Below, piece after piece: positions 1 through 9,400 of a DNA stretch of 64,000 nt. The notes below the pieces were generated by a model. That model saw nothing but the letters and a program-made list of their open reading frames with translations, did not search any database and had not been told where the DNA came from. Origin of the DNA: Hydractinia symbiolongicarpus (lineage: Eukaryota > Cnidaria > Hydrozoa > Anthoathecata > Hydractiniidae); assembly GCF_029227915.1 (NCBI RefSeq), contig NC_079885.1, forward strand, positions 30,693,001-30,757,000, read 5' to 3'. Numbering within the stretch: position 1 is the stretch's first letter; every line of letters starts with the position of its first letter. The position numbers were made by a program, and so were the translations under genes.

Positions 1-43
1 CAAACGAAAACCCGCGATTTCCCGTAAATCCCGGACTTGGCCC

Positions 44-61
44 GTATAGTCAAAAGTATAC
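44..61 (+). other. GTATA dyad (representative)
   Basis: GTATA (44-48) and TATAC (57-61) flank an 8-base spacer. It is lost in type B' (CCCGATAG), in type A (CAAAAGCATAC) and in type C (GTATCT). With the GC dyad and the hairpin, a standard monomer carries three inverted repeats. Confidence 0.65.
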
Positions 62-148
62 AAAGAAAGTACCCAGGGAGTAAACTCATTTCCCGAACGA
101 TTTTTTAAATTATTTTTTCACCACTAAAACGCATAAGACTTGTAGTTT

Positions 149-170
149 TCAAAAATGTTTTCATTTTTGA
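149..170 (+). other. Monomer hairpin dyad (representative, type D)
   Basis: Arms TCAAAAATG (149-157) and CATTTTTGA (162-170) are perfect 9-bp inverted repeats around a TTTT loop (158-161). The dyad is present in almost every monomer. Types A and B and most type E copies carry one G:T-type mismatch in the stem (CAGAAATG, AAAAGTG, TTAAAAATG), and type C is paired over the inner 7 bp. It lies in the AT-rich half. Its function is unknown; it could form a cruciform, or a stem in a transcript. Confidence 0.85.
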
Positions 171-233
171 TGAGACGCTGAATAAAAGAAGTTTAATCGC
201 CGGAAACGAAAACCCACGATTTCCCGAAAATCC

Positions 234-246
234 CGGGCTTGGCCCG
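234..246 (+). other. GC-rich dyad CGGGC-TTG-GCCCG (representative)
   Basis: A perfect 5-bp inverted repeat with a 3-base loop, overlapping the hexamer CCCGGG. It is intact in monomers reading CGGGCTTGGCCCG (types B, C, E) and broken in those reading CGGACTCGGCCTG or CGGACTCGGCCCG (types A, D, F, H). Intact and broken forms alternate along the HORs. Confidence 0.75.
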
Positions 247-813
247 TATAGTCAAAAGTATACAAAGAAAGTACCCAGGGAGTAAACTCATTTCCCAAAT
301 GATTTTTGGAAATTATTTTGTCACCACTAAAACGCATGAGACTTGTAGTTTTCAAAAATGTTTTCACTTTTGATGAGACGCTGAATAAAAGAAGTTTAAT
401 CGCCGGCCAACGAAAACCCGCAATTTCCCGTAAATCCCGGACTCGGCCTGTATAGTCAAAAGCATACAAAGAAAGTACCCAGGGAGTAAACTCATTTCCC
501 GAACGATTTTTGGAAATTATTTTGTCACCACTAAAACGCATGAGACTTGTAGTTTTCAAAAATGTTTTCATTTTTAATGAGACGCTGAATAAAAGAAGTT
601 TAATCGCCGGCAAACGAAAACCCGCAATTTCCCGTAAATCCCGGACTCGGCCTGTATAGTCAAAAGCATACAAAGAAAGTACCCAGGGAGTAAACTCATT
701 TCCCGAACGATTTTTTAAATTATTTTTTCATCACTAAAACGCATAAGACTTGTAGTTTTCAAAAATGTTTTCATTTTTGATGAGACGCTGAATAAAAGAA
801 GTTTAATCGCCGG

Positions 814-1016
814 CAAACGAAAACCCGCAATTTCCCGTAAATCCCGGACTCGGCCTGTATAGTCAAAAGCATACAAAGAAAGTACCCAGGGAGTAAACTC
901 ATTTCCCGAACGATTTTTTAAATTATTTTTTCATCACTAAAACGCATGAGACTTGTAGTTTTCAGAAATGTTTTTATTTTTGATAGGACGCTTAATGAAA
1001 GTGGTTTAATCGCCGG
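814..1016 (+). repeat. Representative type A monomer (203 bp)
   Basis: Diagnostic sites: CGGACTCGGCCTG in place of the GC dyad, CAAAAGCATAC (which loses the GTATAC site), TTCATCACTAAAACGCATGAG, CAGAAATG in the left hairpin arm, and the tail GATAGGACGCTTAATGAAAGTGG. It normally follows a D-like monomer and precedes type B in the left domain. Confidence 0.85.
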
Positions 1017-1220
1017 CAAACGAAAACCCGCGATTTCCCGTAAATCCCGGGCTTGGCCCGTATAGTCAAAAGTATACAAAGAAAGTACCCAGGGAGTAAA
1101 CTCATTTCCCAAATGATTTTTTGAAATTATTTTGTCACCACTAAAACGCATGAGACTTGTAGTTTTCAAAAGTGTTTTCATTTTTGATGAGACGCTGAAT
1201 AAAAGAAGTTTAATTGCCGG
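1017..1220 (+). repeat. Representative type B monomer (204 bp)
   Basis: Diagnostic sites: intact CGGGCTTGGCCCG dyad, CATTTCCCAAATGATTTTTTG, AATTATTTTGTCACCAC, AAAAGTG in the left hairpin arm, and TAATTGCCGGCAAAC at the end, which makes a 10-bp palindrome. The extra base gives 204 bp (68 codons), which is why reading frames can run through this monomer into its neighbour. Confidence 0.85.
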
Positions 1221-1423
1221 CAAACGAAAACCCGCGATTTCTCGTAAATCCCGGGCTTGGCCCGTATAGTTGAATGTATCTGAAGAAAGTACCCAGGGAG
1301 TAAACTGACTTCCCGAACGATTTTTCAAATTATTTTTGCACCAGTAGAACGAATGAGACTTGTAGTTTTGAAAAATGTTTTCATTTTTAATGAGACGCTT
1401 AATGAAAGAGTTTTAATCGCCGG
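1221..1423 (+). repeat. Representative type C monomer (203 bp)
   Basis: Diagnostic sites: GATTTCTCGTAAATC, GTATAGTTGAATGTATCT, AAACTGACTTCCCG, GATTTTTCAAATTATTT, GCACCAGTAGAACGAATGAG, GTTTTGAAAAATG and the tail TAATGAGACGCTTAATGAAAGAG. It is the most diverged and easily recognised left-domain subtype, and it persists into the right domain. Confidence 0.85.
1240..1256 (+). other. Weak CENP-B-box-like match with correct spacing (representative type C)
   Basis: CTCG-TAAA-T-CC-CGGG matches seven of the nine essential CENP-B box positions with the correct spacing. The mismatches are the first T and the central A. The usual CCCGTAAATCCCGGG of other monomers matches only six. This is probably a chance likeness. 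Confidence 0.2.
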
Positions 1424-1626
1424 CAAACGAAAACCCGCGATTTCCCGTAAATCCCGGACTCGGCCCGTATAGTCAAAAGTATACAAAGAAAGTACCCAGG
1501 GAGTAAACTCATTTCCCGAACGATTTTTTAAATTATTTTTTCATCACTAAAACGCATAAGACTTGTAGTTTTCAAAAATGTTTTCATTTTTGATGAGACG
1601 CTGAATAAAAGAAGTTTAATCGCCGG
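1424..1626 (+). repeat. Representative type D monomer (203 bp)
   Basis: Diagnostic sites: CGGACTCGGCCCG, CAAAAGTATAC, ACTAAAACGCATAAGAC, the fully paired hairpin (TCAAAAATG, TTTT loop, CATTTTTGA) and the tail GATGAGACGCTGAATAAAAG. Runs of two or more D-like monomers separate the A-B-C sets and account for much of the difference in HOR length. Confidence 0.8.
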
Positions 1627-2306
1627 CAAACGAAAACCCGCAATTTCCCGTAAATCCCGGACTCGGCCTGTATAGTCAAAAGCATACAAAGAAAGTACCC
1701 AGGGAGTAAACTCATTTCCCGAACGATTTTTTAAATTATTTTTTCATCACTAAAACGCATGAGACTTGTAGTTTTCAGAAATGTTTTTATTTTTGATAGG
1801 ACGCTTAATGAAAGTGGTTTAATCGCCGGCAAACGAAAACCCGCGATTTCCCGTAAATCCCGGGCTTGGCCCGTATAGTCAAAAGTATACAAAGAAAGTA
1901 CCCAGGCAGTAAACTCATTTCCCAAATGATTTTTTGAAATTATTTTGTCACCACTAAAACGCATGAGACTTGTAGTTTTCAAAAGTGTTTTCATTTTTGA
2001 TGAGACGCTGAATAAAAGAAGTTTAATTGCCGGCAAACGAAAACCCGCGATTTCTCGTAAATCCCGGGCTTGGCCCGTATAGTTGAATGTATCTGAAGAA
2101 AGTACCCAGGGAGTAAACTGACTTCCCGAACGATTTTTCAAATTATTTTTGCACCAGTAGAACGAATGAGACTTGTAGTTTTGAAAAATGTTTTCATTTT
2201 TAATGAGACGCTTAATGAAAGAGTTTTAATCGCCGGCAAACGAAAACCCGCGATTTCCCGTAAATCCCGGACTCGGCCCGTATAGTCAAAAGTATACAAA
2301 GAAAGT
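1494..2306 (+). repeat. 4-mer HOR (813 bp), copy 2
   Basis: Tandem copy of the preceding block. The two copies diverge at TTCATCAC versus TTCACCAC near 1543/2356, so the copy junction lies between about 1480 and 1543. Unlike several other junctions in the window, this one is not in the hairpin segment. Confidence 0.8.
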
Positions 2307-3429
2307 ACCCAGGGAGTAAACTCATTTCCCGAACGATTTTTTAAATTATTTTTTCACCACTAAAACGCATAAGACTTGTAGTTTTCAAAAATGTTTTCAT
2401 TTTTGATGAGACGCTGAATAAAAGAAGTTTAATTGCCGGAAACGAAAACCCACGATTTCCCGAAAATCCCGGGCTTGGCCCGTATAGTCAAAAGTATACA
2501 AAGAAAGTACCCAGGGAGTAAACTCATTTCCCAAATGATTTTTGGAAATTATTTTGTCACCACTAAAACGCATGAGACTTGTAGTTTTCAAAAGTGTTTT
2601 CATTTTTGATGAGACGCTGAATAAAAGAGGTTTAATCGCCGACAAACGAAAACCCGCGATTTCCCGTAAATCCCGGGCTTGGCCCGTATAGTTGAATGTA
2701 TCTAAAGAAAGTACCCAGGGAGTAAACTGACTTCCCGAACGATTTTTTAAATTATTTTTTCACCACTAAAACGCATGACACTTGTAGTTTTCAGAAATAT
2801 TTTCATTTTTGATGAGACGCTTAATGAAAGTAGTTTAATCGCCGGCAAACGAAAACCCGCGATTTCCCGTAAATCCCGGGCTTGGCCCGTATAGTCAAAA
2901 GTATACAAAGAAAGTACCCAGGGAGTAAACTCATTTCCCAAATGATTTTTTGAAATTATTTTGTCACCACTAAAACGCATGAGACTTGTAGTTTTCAAAA
3001 GTGTTTTCATTTTTGATGGGACGCTGAATAAAAGAAGTTTATTCGCCGGCAAACGAAAACCCGCGATTTCCCTTAAATCCCGGGCTTGGCCCGTATAGTT
3101 GAATGTATCTAAAGAAAGTACCCAGGGAGTATACTGACTTCCCGAACGATTTTTTAAATTATTTTTTCATCACTAAAACGCATGAGACTTGTAGTTTTCA
3201 GAAATGTTTTCATTTTTGATAGGACGCTTAATGAAAGTGGTTTAATCGCCGGCAAACGCAAACCCGCGATTTCCCGTAAATCCCGGACTCGGCCCGTATA
3301 GTCAAAAGTATACAAAGAAAGTACCCAGGGAGTAAACTCATTTCCCGAACGATTTTTTAAATTATTTTTTCACCACTAAAACGCATAAGACTTTTAGTTT
3401 TCAAAAATGTTTTCATTTTTGATGAGACG
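2307..3429 (+). repeat. Mixed monomers with C/A hybrids
   Basis: Monomers here include B-like copies with CCCACGATTTCCCGAAAATCC and hybrids that begin as type C (GTTGAATGTATCT, AAACTGACTTCCCG) and continue as type A or D. The block around 2650-3090, with ACGCATGACACTTG at 2771, reappears near 7330-7770 at an offset of about 4,671 bp (23 monomers). Confidence 0.7.
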
Positions 3430-5258
3430 CTGAATAAAAGAAGTTTAATCGCCGGCAAACGAAAACCCGCAATTTCCCGTAAATCCCGGACTCGGCCTGT
3501 ATAGTCAAAAGCATACAAAGAAAGTACCCAGGGAGTAAACTCATTTCACGAACGATTTTTTAAATTATTTTTTCATCACTAAAACGCATAAGACTTGTAG
3601 TTTTCAAAAATGTTTTCATTTTTGATGAGACGCTGAATAAAAGAAGTTTAATCGCCGGCAAACGAAAACCCGCAATTTCCCGTAAATCCCGGACTCGGCC
3701 TGTATAGTCAAAAGCATACAAAGAAAGTACCCAGGGAGTAAACTCATTTCCCGAACGATTTTTTAAATTATTTTTTCATCACTAAAACGCATGAGACTTG
3801 TAGTTTTCAGAAATGTTTTCATTTTTGATAGGACGCTTAATGAAAGTGGTTTAATCGCCGGCAAACGAAAACCCGCGATTTCCCGTAAATCCCGGGCTTG
3901 GCCCGTATAGTCAAAAGTATACAAAGAAAGTACCCAGGGAGTAAACTCATTTCCCAAATGATTTTTTGAAATTATTTTGTCACCACTAAAACGCATGAGA
4001 CTTGTAGTTTTCAAAAGTGTTTTCATTTTTGATGAGACGCTGAATAAAAGAAGTTTAATTGCCGGCAAAGGAAAACCCGCGATTTCTCGTAAATCCCGGG
4101 CTTGGCCCGTATAGTTGAATGTATCTAAAGAAAGTACCCAGGGAGTAAACTGACTTCCCGAACGATTTTTCAAATTATTTTTGCACCAGTAGAACGAATG
4201 AGACTTGTAGTTTTGAAAAATGTTTTCATTTTTAATGAGACGCTAAATGAAAGAGTTTTAATCGCCGGCAAACGAAAACCCGCGATTTCCCGTAAATCCC
4301 GGACTCGGCCCGTATAGTCAAAAGTATACAAAGAAAGTACCCAGGGAGTAAACTCATTTCCCGAACGATTTTTTAAATTATTTTTTCACCACTAAAACGC
4401 ATAAGACTTTGTAGTTTTCAAAAATGTTTTCATTTTTGATGAGACGCTGAATAAAAGAAGATTAATCGCCGGAAACGAAAACCCACGATTTCCCGAAAAT
4501 CCCGGGCTTGGCCCGTATAGTTGAATGTATCTAAAGAAAGTACCCAGGGAGTAAACTGACTTCCCGAACGATTTTTTGAATTATTTTTTCACCACTAAAA
4601 CGCATGAGACTTGTAGTTTTCAAAAGTGTTTTCATTTTTGATGGGACGCTGAATAAAAGAAGTTTATTCGCCCTCAAACGAAAACCCGCGATTTCCCGTA
4701 AATCCCGGGCTTGGCCCGTATAGTTGAATGTATCTAAAGAAAGTACCCAGGGAGTAAACTGACTTCCCGAACGATTTTTCAAATTATTTCGGCACCAGTA
4801 GAACGAATGAGACTTGTAGTTTTGAAAAATGTTTTCATTTTTAATGAGACGCTTAATGAAAGAGTTTTAATCGCCGGCAAACGAAAACCCGCGATTTCCC
4901 GTAAATCCCGGGCTTGGCCCGTATAGTTGAATGTATCTAAAGAAAGTACCCAGGGAGTAAACTCATTTCCCGAACGATTTTTTAAATTATTTTTTCACCA
5001 CTAAAACGCATAAGACTTGTAGTTTTCAAAAATGTTTTCATTTTTGATGAGACGCTGAATAAAAGAAGTTTAATCGCCGGCAAACGAAAACCCGCAATTT
5101 CCCGTAAATCCCGGGCTTGACCCGTATAGTTGAATGTATCTAAAGAAAGTACCCAGGGAGTAAACTCATTTCCCGAACGATTTTTGGAAATTATTTTGTC
5201 ACCACTAAATCGCATGAGACTTGTAGTTTTCAAAAATGTTTTCATTTTTGATGAGACG
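3430..5258 (+). repeat. 9-mer HOR (1,829 bp), copy 1
   Basis: Nine monomers including an A-B-C-D run. Rare markers shared at exactly 1,829 bp with the next block include TCATTTCACGAACG (3541 and 5370), GCCGGCAAAGGAAAACC, and GCCCTCAAACG. Confidence 0.85.
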
Positions 5259-6790
5259 CTGAATAAAAGAAGTTTAATCGCCGGCAAACGAAAACCCGCA
5301 ATTTCCCGTAAATCCCGGACTCGGCCTGTATAGTCAAAAGCATACAAAGAAAGTACCCAGGGAGTAAACTCATTTCACGAACGATTTTTTAAATTATTTT
5401 TTCATCACTAAAACGCATAAGACTTGTAGTTTTCAAAAATGTTTTCATTTTTGATGAGACGCTGAATAAAAGAAGTTTAATCGCCGGCAAACGAAAACCC
5501 GCAATTTCCCGTAAATCCCGGACTCGGCCTGTATAGTCAAAAGCATTCAAAGAAAGTACCCAGGGAGTAAACTCATTTCCCGAACGATTTTTTAAATTAT
5601 TTTTTCATCACTAAAACGCATGAGACTTGTAGTTTTCAGAAATGTTTTCATTTTTGATAGGACGCTTAATGAAAGTGGTTTAATCGCCGGCAAACGAAAA
5701 CCCGCGATTTCCCGTAAATCCCGGGCTTGGCCCGTATAGTCAAAAGTATACAAAGAAAGTACCCAGGGAGTAAACTCATTTCCCAAATGATTTTTTGAAA
5801 TTATTTTGTCACCACTAAAACGCATGAGACTTGTAGTTTTCAAAAGTGTTTTCATTTTTGATGAGACGCTGAATAAAAGAAGTTTAATTGCCGGCAAAGG
5901 AAAACCCGCGATTTCTCGTAAATCCCGGGCTTGGCCCGTATAGTTGAATGTATCTAAAGAAAGTACCCAGGGAGTAAACTGACTTCCCGAACGATTTTTC
6001 AAATTATTTTTGCACCAGTAGAACGAATGAGACTTGTAGTTTTGAAAAATGTTTTCATTTTTAATGAGACGCTAAATGAAAGAGTTTTAATCGCCGGCAA
6101 ACGAAAACCCGCGATTTCCCGTAAATCCCGGACTCGGCCCGTATAGTCAAAAGTATACAAAGAAAGTACCCAGGGAGTAAACTCATTTCCCGAACGATTT
6201 TTTAAATTATTTTTTCACCACTAAAACGCATAAGACTTTGTAGTTTTCAAAAATGTTTTCATTTTTGATGAGACGCTGAATAAAAGAAGATTAATCGCCG
6301 GAAACGAAAACCCACGATTTCCCTAAAATCCCGGGCTTGGCCCGTATAGTTGAATGTATCTAAAGAAAGTACCCAGGGAGTAAACTGACTTCCCGAACGA
6401 TTTTTTGAATTATTTTTTCACCACTAAAACGCATGAGACTTGTAGTTTTCAAAAGTGTTTTCATTTTTGATGGGACGCTGAATAAAAGACGTTTATTCGC
6501 CCTCAAACGAAAACCCGCGATTTCCCGTAAATCCCGGGCTTGGCCCGTATAGTTGAATGTATCTAAAGAAAGTACCCAGGGAGTAAACTGACTTCCCGAA
6601 CGATTTTTCAAATTATTTCTGCACCAGTAGAACGAATGAGACTTGTAGTTTTGAAAAATGTTTTCATTTTTAATGAGACGCTTAATGAAAGAGTTTTAAT
6701 CGCCGGCAAACGAAAACCCGCGATTTCCCGTAAATCCCGGGCTTGGCCCGTATAGTTGAATGTATCTAAAGAAAGTACCCAGGGAGTAAA
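5259..6790 (+). repeat. 9-mer HOR (1,829 bp), copy 2 (incomplete)
   Basis: Follows copy 1 monomer for monomer until about 6790, where copy 1 reads AAACTCATTTCCCG and this copy reads AAACTGACTTCCCG. The copy therefore covers about 7.5 of 9 monomers. Confidence 0.85.
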
Positions 6791-9400
6791 CTGACTTCCC
6801 GAACGATTTTTCAAATTATTTCTGCACCAGTAGAACGAATGAGACTTGTAGTTTTGAAAAATGTTTTTATTTTTAATGAGACGCTTAATGAAAGAGTTTT
6901 AATCGCCGGCAAACGAAAACCCGCGATTTCCCGTAAATCCCGGACTCGGCCCGTATAGTCAAAAGTATACAAAGAAAGTATCCAGGGAGTAAACTCATTT
7001 CCCGAACGATTTTTTAAATTATTTTTTAACCACTAAAACGCATAAGACTTGTAGTTTTCAAAAATGTTTTCATTTTTGATGAGACGCTGAATAAAAGAAG
7101 TTTAATCGCCGGCAAACGAAAACCCGCAATTTCCCGTAAATCCCGGACTCGGCCTGTATAGTCAAAGGCATACAAAGAAAGTACGCAGGGAGTAAACTCA
7201 TTTCCCGAACGATTTTTTAAATTATTTTTTCACCACTAAAACGCATAAGACTTGTAGTTTTCAAAAATGTTTTCATTTTTGATGAGACGCTGAATAAAAG
7301 AAGTTTAATCGCTGGAAACGAAAACCCACGATTTCCCGAAAATCCCGGGCTTGGCCCGTATAGTTGAATGTATCTAAAGAAAGTACCCAGGGAGTAAACT
7401 GACTTCCCGAACGATTTTTTAAATTATTTTTTCACCACTAAAACGCATGACACTTGTAGTTTTCAGAAATATTTTTATTTTTGATGAGACGCTTAATGAA
7501 AGTGGTTTAATCGCCGGCAAACGAAAACCCGCGATTTCCCGTAAATCCCGGGCTTGGCCCGTATAGTCAAAAGTATACAAAGAAAGTACCCAGGGAGTAA
7601 ACTCATTTCCCAAATAATTTTTTGAAATTATTTTGTCACCACTAAAACGCATGAGACTTGTAGTTTTCAAAAGTGTTTTCATTTTTGATGGGACGCTGAA
7701 TAAAAGAAGTTTATTCGCCGGCAAACGAAAACCCGCGATTTCCCGTAAATCCCGGGCTTGGCCCGTATAGTTGAATGTATCTAAAGAAAGTACCCAGGGA
7801 GTAAACTGACTTCCCGAACGATTTTTCAAATTATTTCTGCACCAGTAGAACGAATGAGACTAGTAGTTTTGAAAAATGTTTTCATTTTTAATGAGACGCT
7901 TAATGAAAGAGTTTTAATCGCCGGCAAACGAAAACCCGCGATTTCCCGTAAATCCCGGGCTTGGCCCGTATAGTTGAATGTATCTAAAGAAAGTACCCAG
8001 GGAGTAAACTGACTTCCCGAACGATTTTTCAAATTATTTCTGCACCAGTAGAACGAATGAGACTTGTAGTTTTGAAAAATGTTTTCATTTTTAATGAGAC
8101 GCTTAATGAAAGAGTTTTAATCGCCGGCAAACGAAAACCCGCGATTTCCCGTAAATCCCGGACTCGGCCCGTATAGTCAAAAGTATACAAAGAAAGTATT
8201 CAGGGAGTAAACTCATTTCCCGAACGATTTTTTAAATTATTTTTTCATCACTAAAACGCATGAGACTTGTAGTTTTCAGAAATGTTTTCATTTTTGATAG
8301 GACGCTTAATGAAAGTGGTTTAGTCGCCGGCATACGCAAACCCGCGATTTCCCGTAAATCCCGGACTCGGCCTGTATAGTCAAAAGTATACAAAGAAAGT
8401 ACCCAGGGAGTAAACTCATTTCCCGAACGATTTTTTAAATTATTTTTTCACCACTAAAACGCATAAGACTTGTAGTTTTCAAAAATGTTTTCATTTTTGA
8501 TGAGACGCTGAATAAAATAAGTTTAATCGCCGGCAAACGAAAACCCGCAATTTCCCGTAAATCCCGGACTCGGCCTGTATAGTCAAAAGCATACAAAGAA
8601 AGTACCCAGGGAGTAAACTCATTTCCCAAATGATTTTTGGAAATTATTTTGTCACCACTAAAACGCATGAGACTTGTAGTTTTCAAAAATGTTTTCATTT
8701 TTGATGAGACGCTGAATAAAAGAAGTTTAATCGCCGGCAAACGAAAACCCGCAATTTCCCGTAAATCCCGGACTCCGCCTGTATAGTCAAAAGCATACAA
8801 AGAAAGTACCCAGGGAGTAAACTCATTTCCCGAACGATTTTTTAAATTATTTTTTCATCACTAAAACGCATGAGACTTGTAGTTTTCAGAAATGTTTACA
8901 TTTTCGATGAGACGCTGATTAAAAGAAGTTTAATCGCCGGCAAACGAAAACCCGCAATTTCCCGTAAATCCCGGGCTTGGCCCGTATAGTCAAAAGTATA
9001 CAAAGAAAGTACCCAGGGAGTAAACTCATTTCCCAAATGATTTTTTGAAATTATTTTGTCACCACTAAAACGCATGAGACTTGTAGTTTTCAAAAGTGTT
9101 TTCATTTTTGATAAGACGCTGAATAAAAGAAGTTTAATTGCCGGCAAACGAAAACCCGCGATTTCTCGTAAATCCCGGGCTTGGCCCGTATAGTTGAATG
9201 TATCTAAAGAAAGTACCCAGGGAGTAAACTGACTTCCCGAACGATTTTTCAAATTATTTCTGCACCAGTAGAACGAATAAGACTTGTAGTTTTGAAAAAT
9301 GTTTTCATTTTTAATGAGACGCTTAATGAAAGAGTTTTAATCGCCGGCAAACGAAACCCCGCGATTTCCTGTAAATCCCGGACTCGGCCCGTATAGTCAA
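6791..9400 (+). repeat. Mixed A-D monomers with a 6-mer echo
   Basis: The C-like monomers at 6608-6814 and 7826-8032 are near identical at 1,218 bp, and a variant of GTACCCAGGGAG (TATCCAGGG / TATTCAGGG) recurs near 6979 and 8198. At about 8890-8908 a monomer starts as type A (CAGAAATG) and ends as type D (GATGAGACGCTG), a hybrid with its switch in the hairpin. Confidence 0.7.

Larger units (their letters stand above)
1..680 (+). repeat. Leading monomers, D- and B-like, no clear HOR partner
   Basis: About three and a half monomers. Two lack the C before AAACG (CGCCGGAAACG at about 199) or read CGGCCAACG (about 404), giving spacings of 202 and 204. No gene or other element is present. Confidence 0.8.
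681..1493 (+). repeat. 4-mer HOR (813 bp), copy 1
   Basis: Contains A-B-C-D. Aligned with the next copy at an offset of 813, I saw essentially one difference in the marker region (CCCAGGGAG here, CCCAGGCAG in copy 2 near 1905). The left limit follows the last mismatch at about 667 versus 1480. Confidence 0.8.

Noticed and set aside
149-170. Rho-independent terminator (hairpin followed by T run)
   Set aside because: The stem is almost entirely A and T, recurs in every monomer, and no gene lies upstream. The context is eukaryotic satellite DNA.
161-673. 170-codon open reading frame on the minus strand, and about a hundred similar shorter ones
   Set aside because: All are readings of the same satellite monomer. 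They start and stop according to 1-bp length differences between monomers, have no gene context and match no family I know.
1240-1256. True CENP-B box in type C monomers
   Set aside because: Two of nine essential positions do not match, and the likeness comes from the generally conserved CCCGTAAATCCCGGG stretch.
5130-5333. Plus-strand reading frames of 65-82 codons
   Set aside because: Same reason: they are the other strand of the repeat, overlapping minus-strand frames of equal quality, and lost wherever a monomer has 203 bp.
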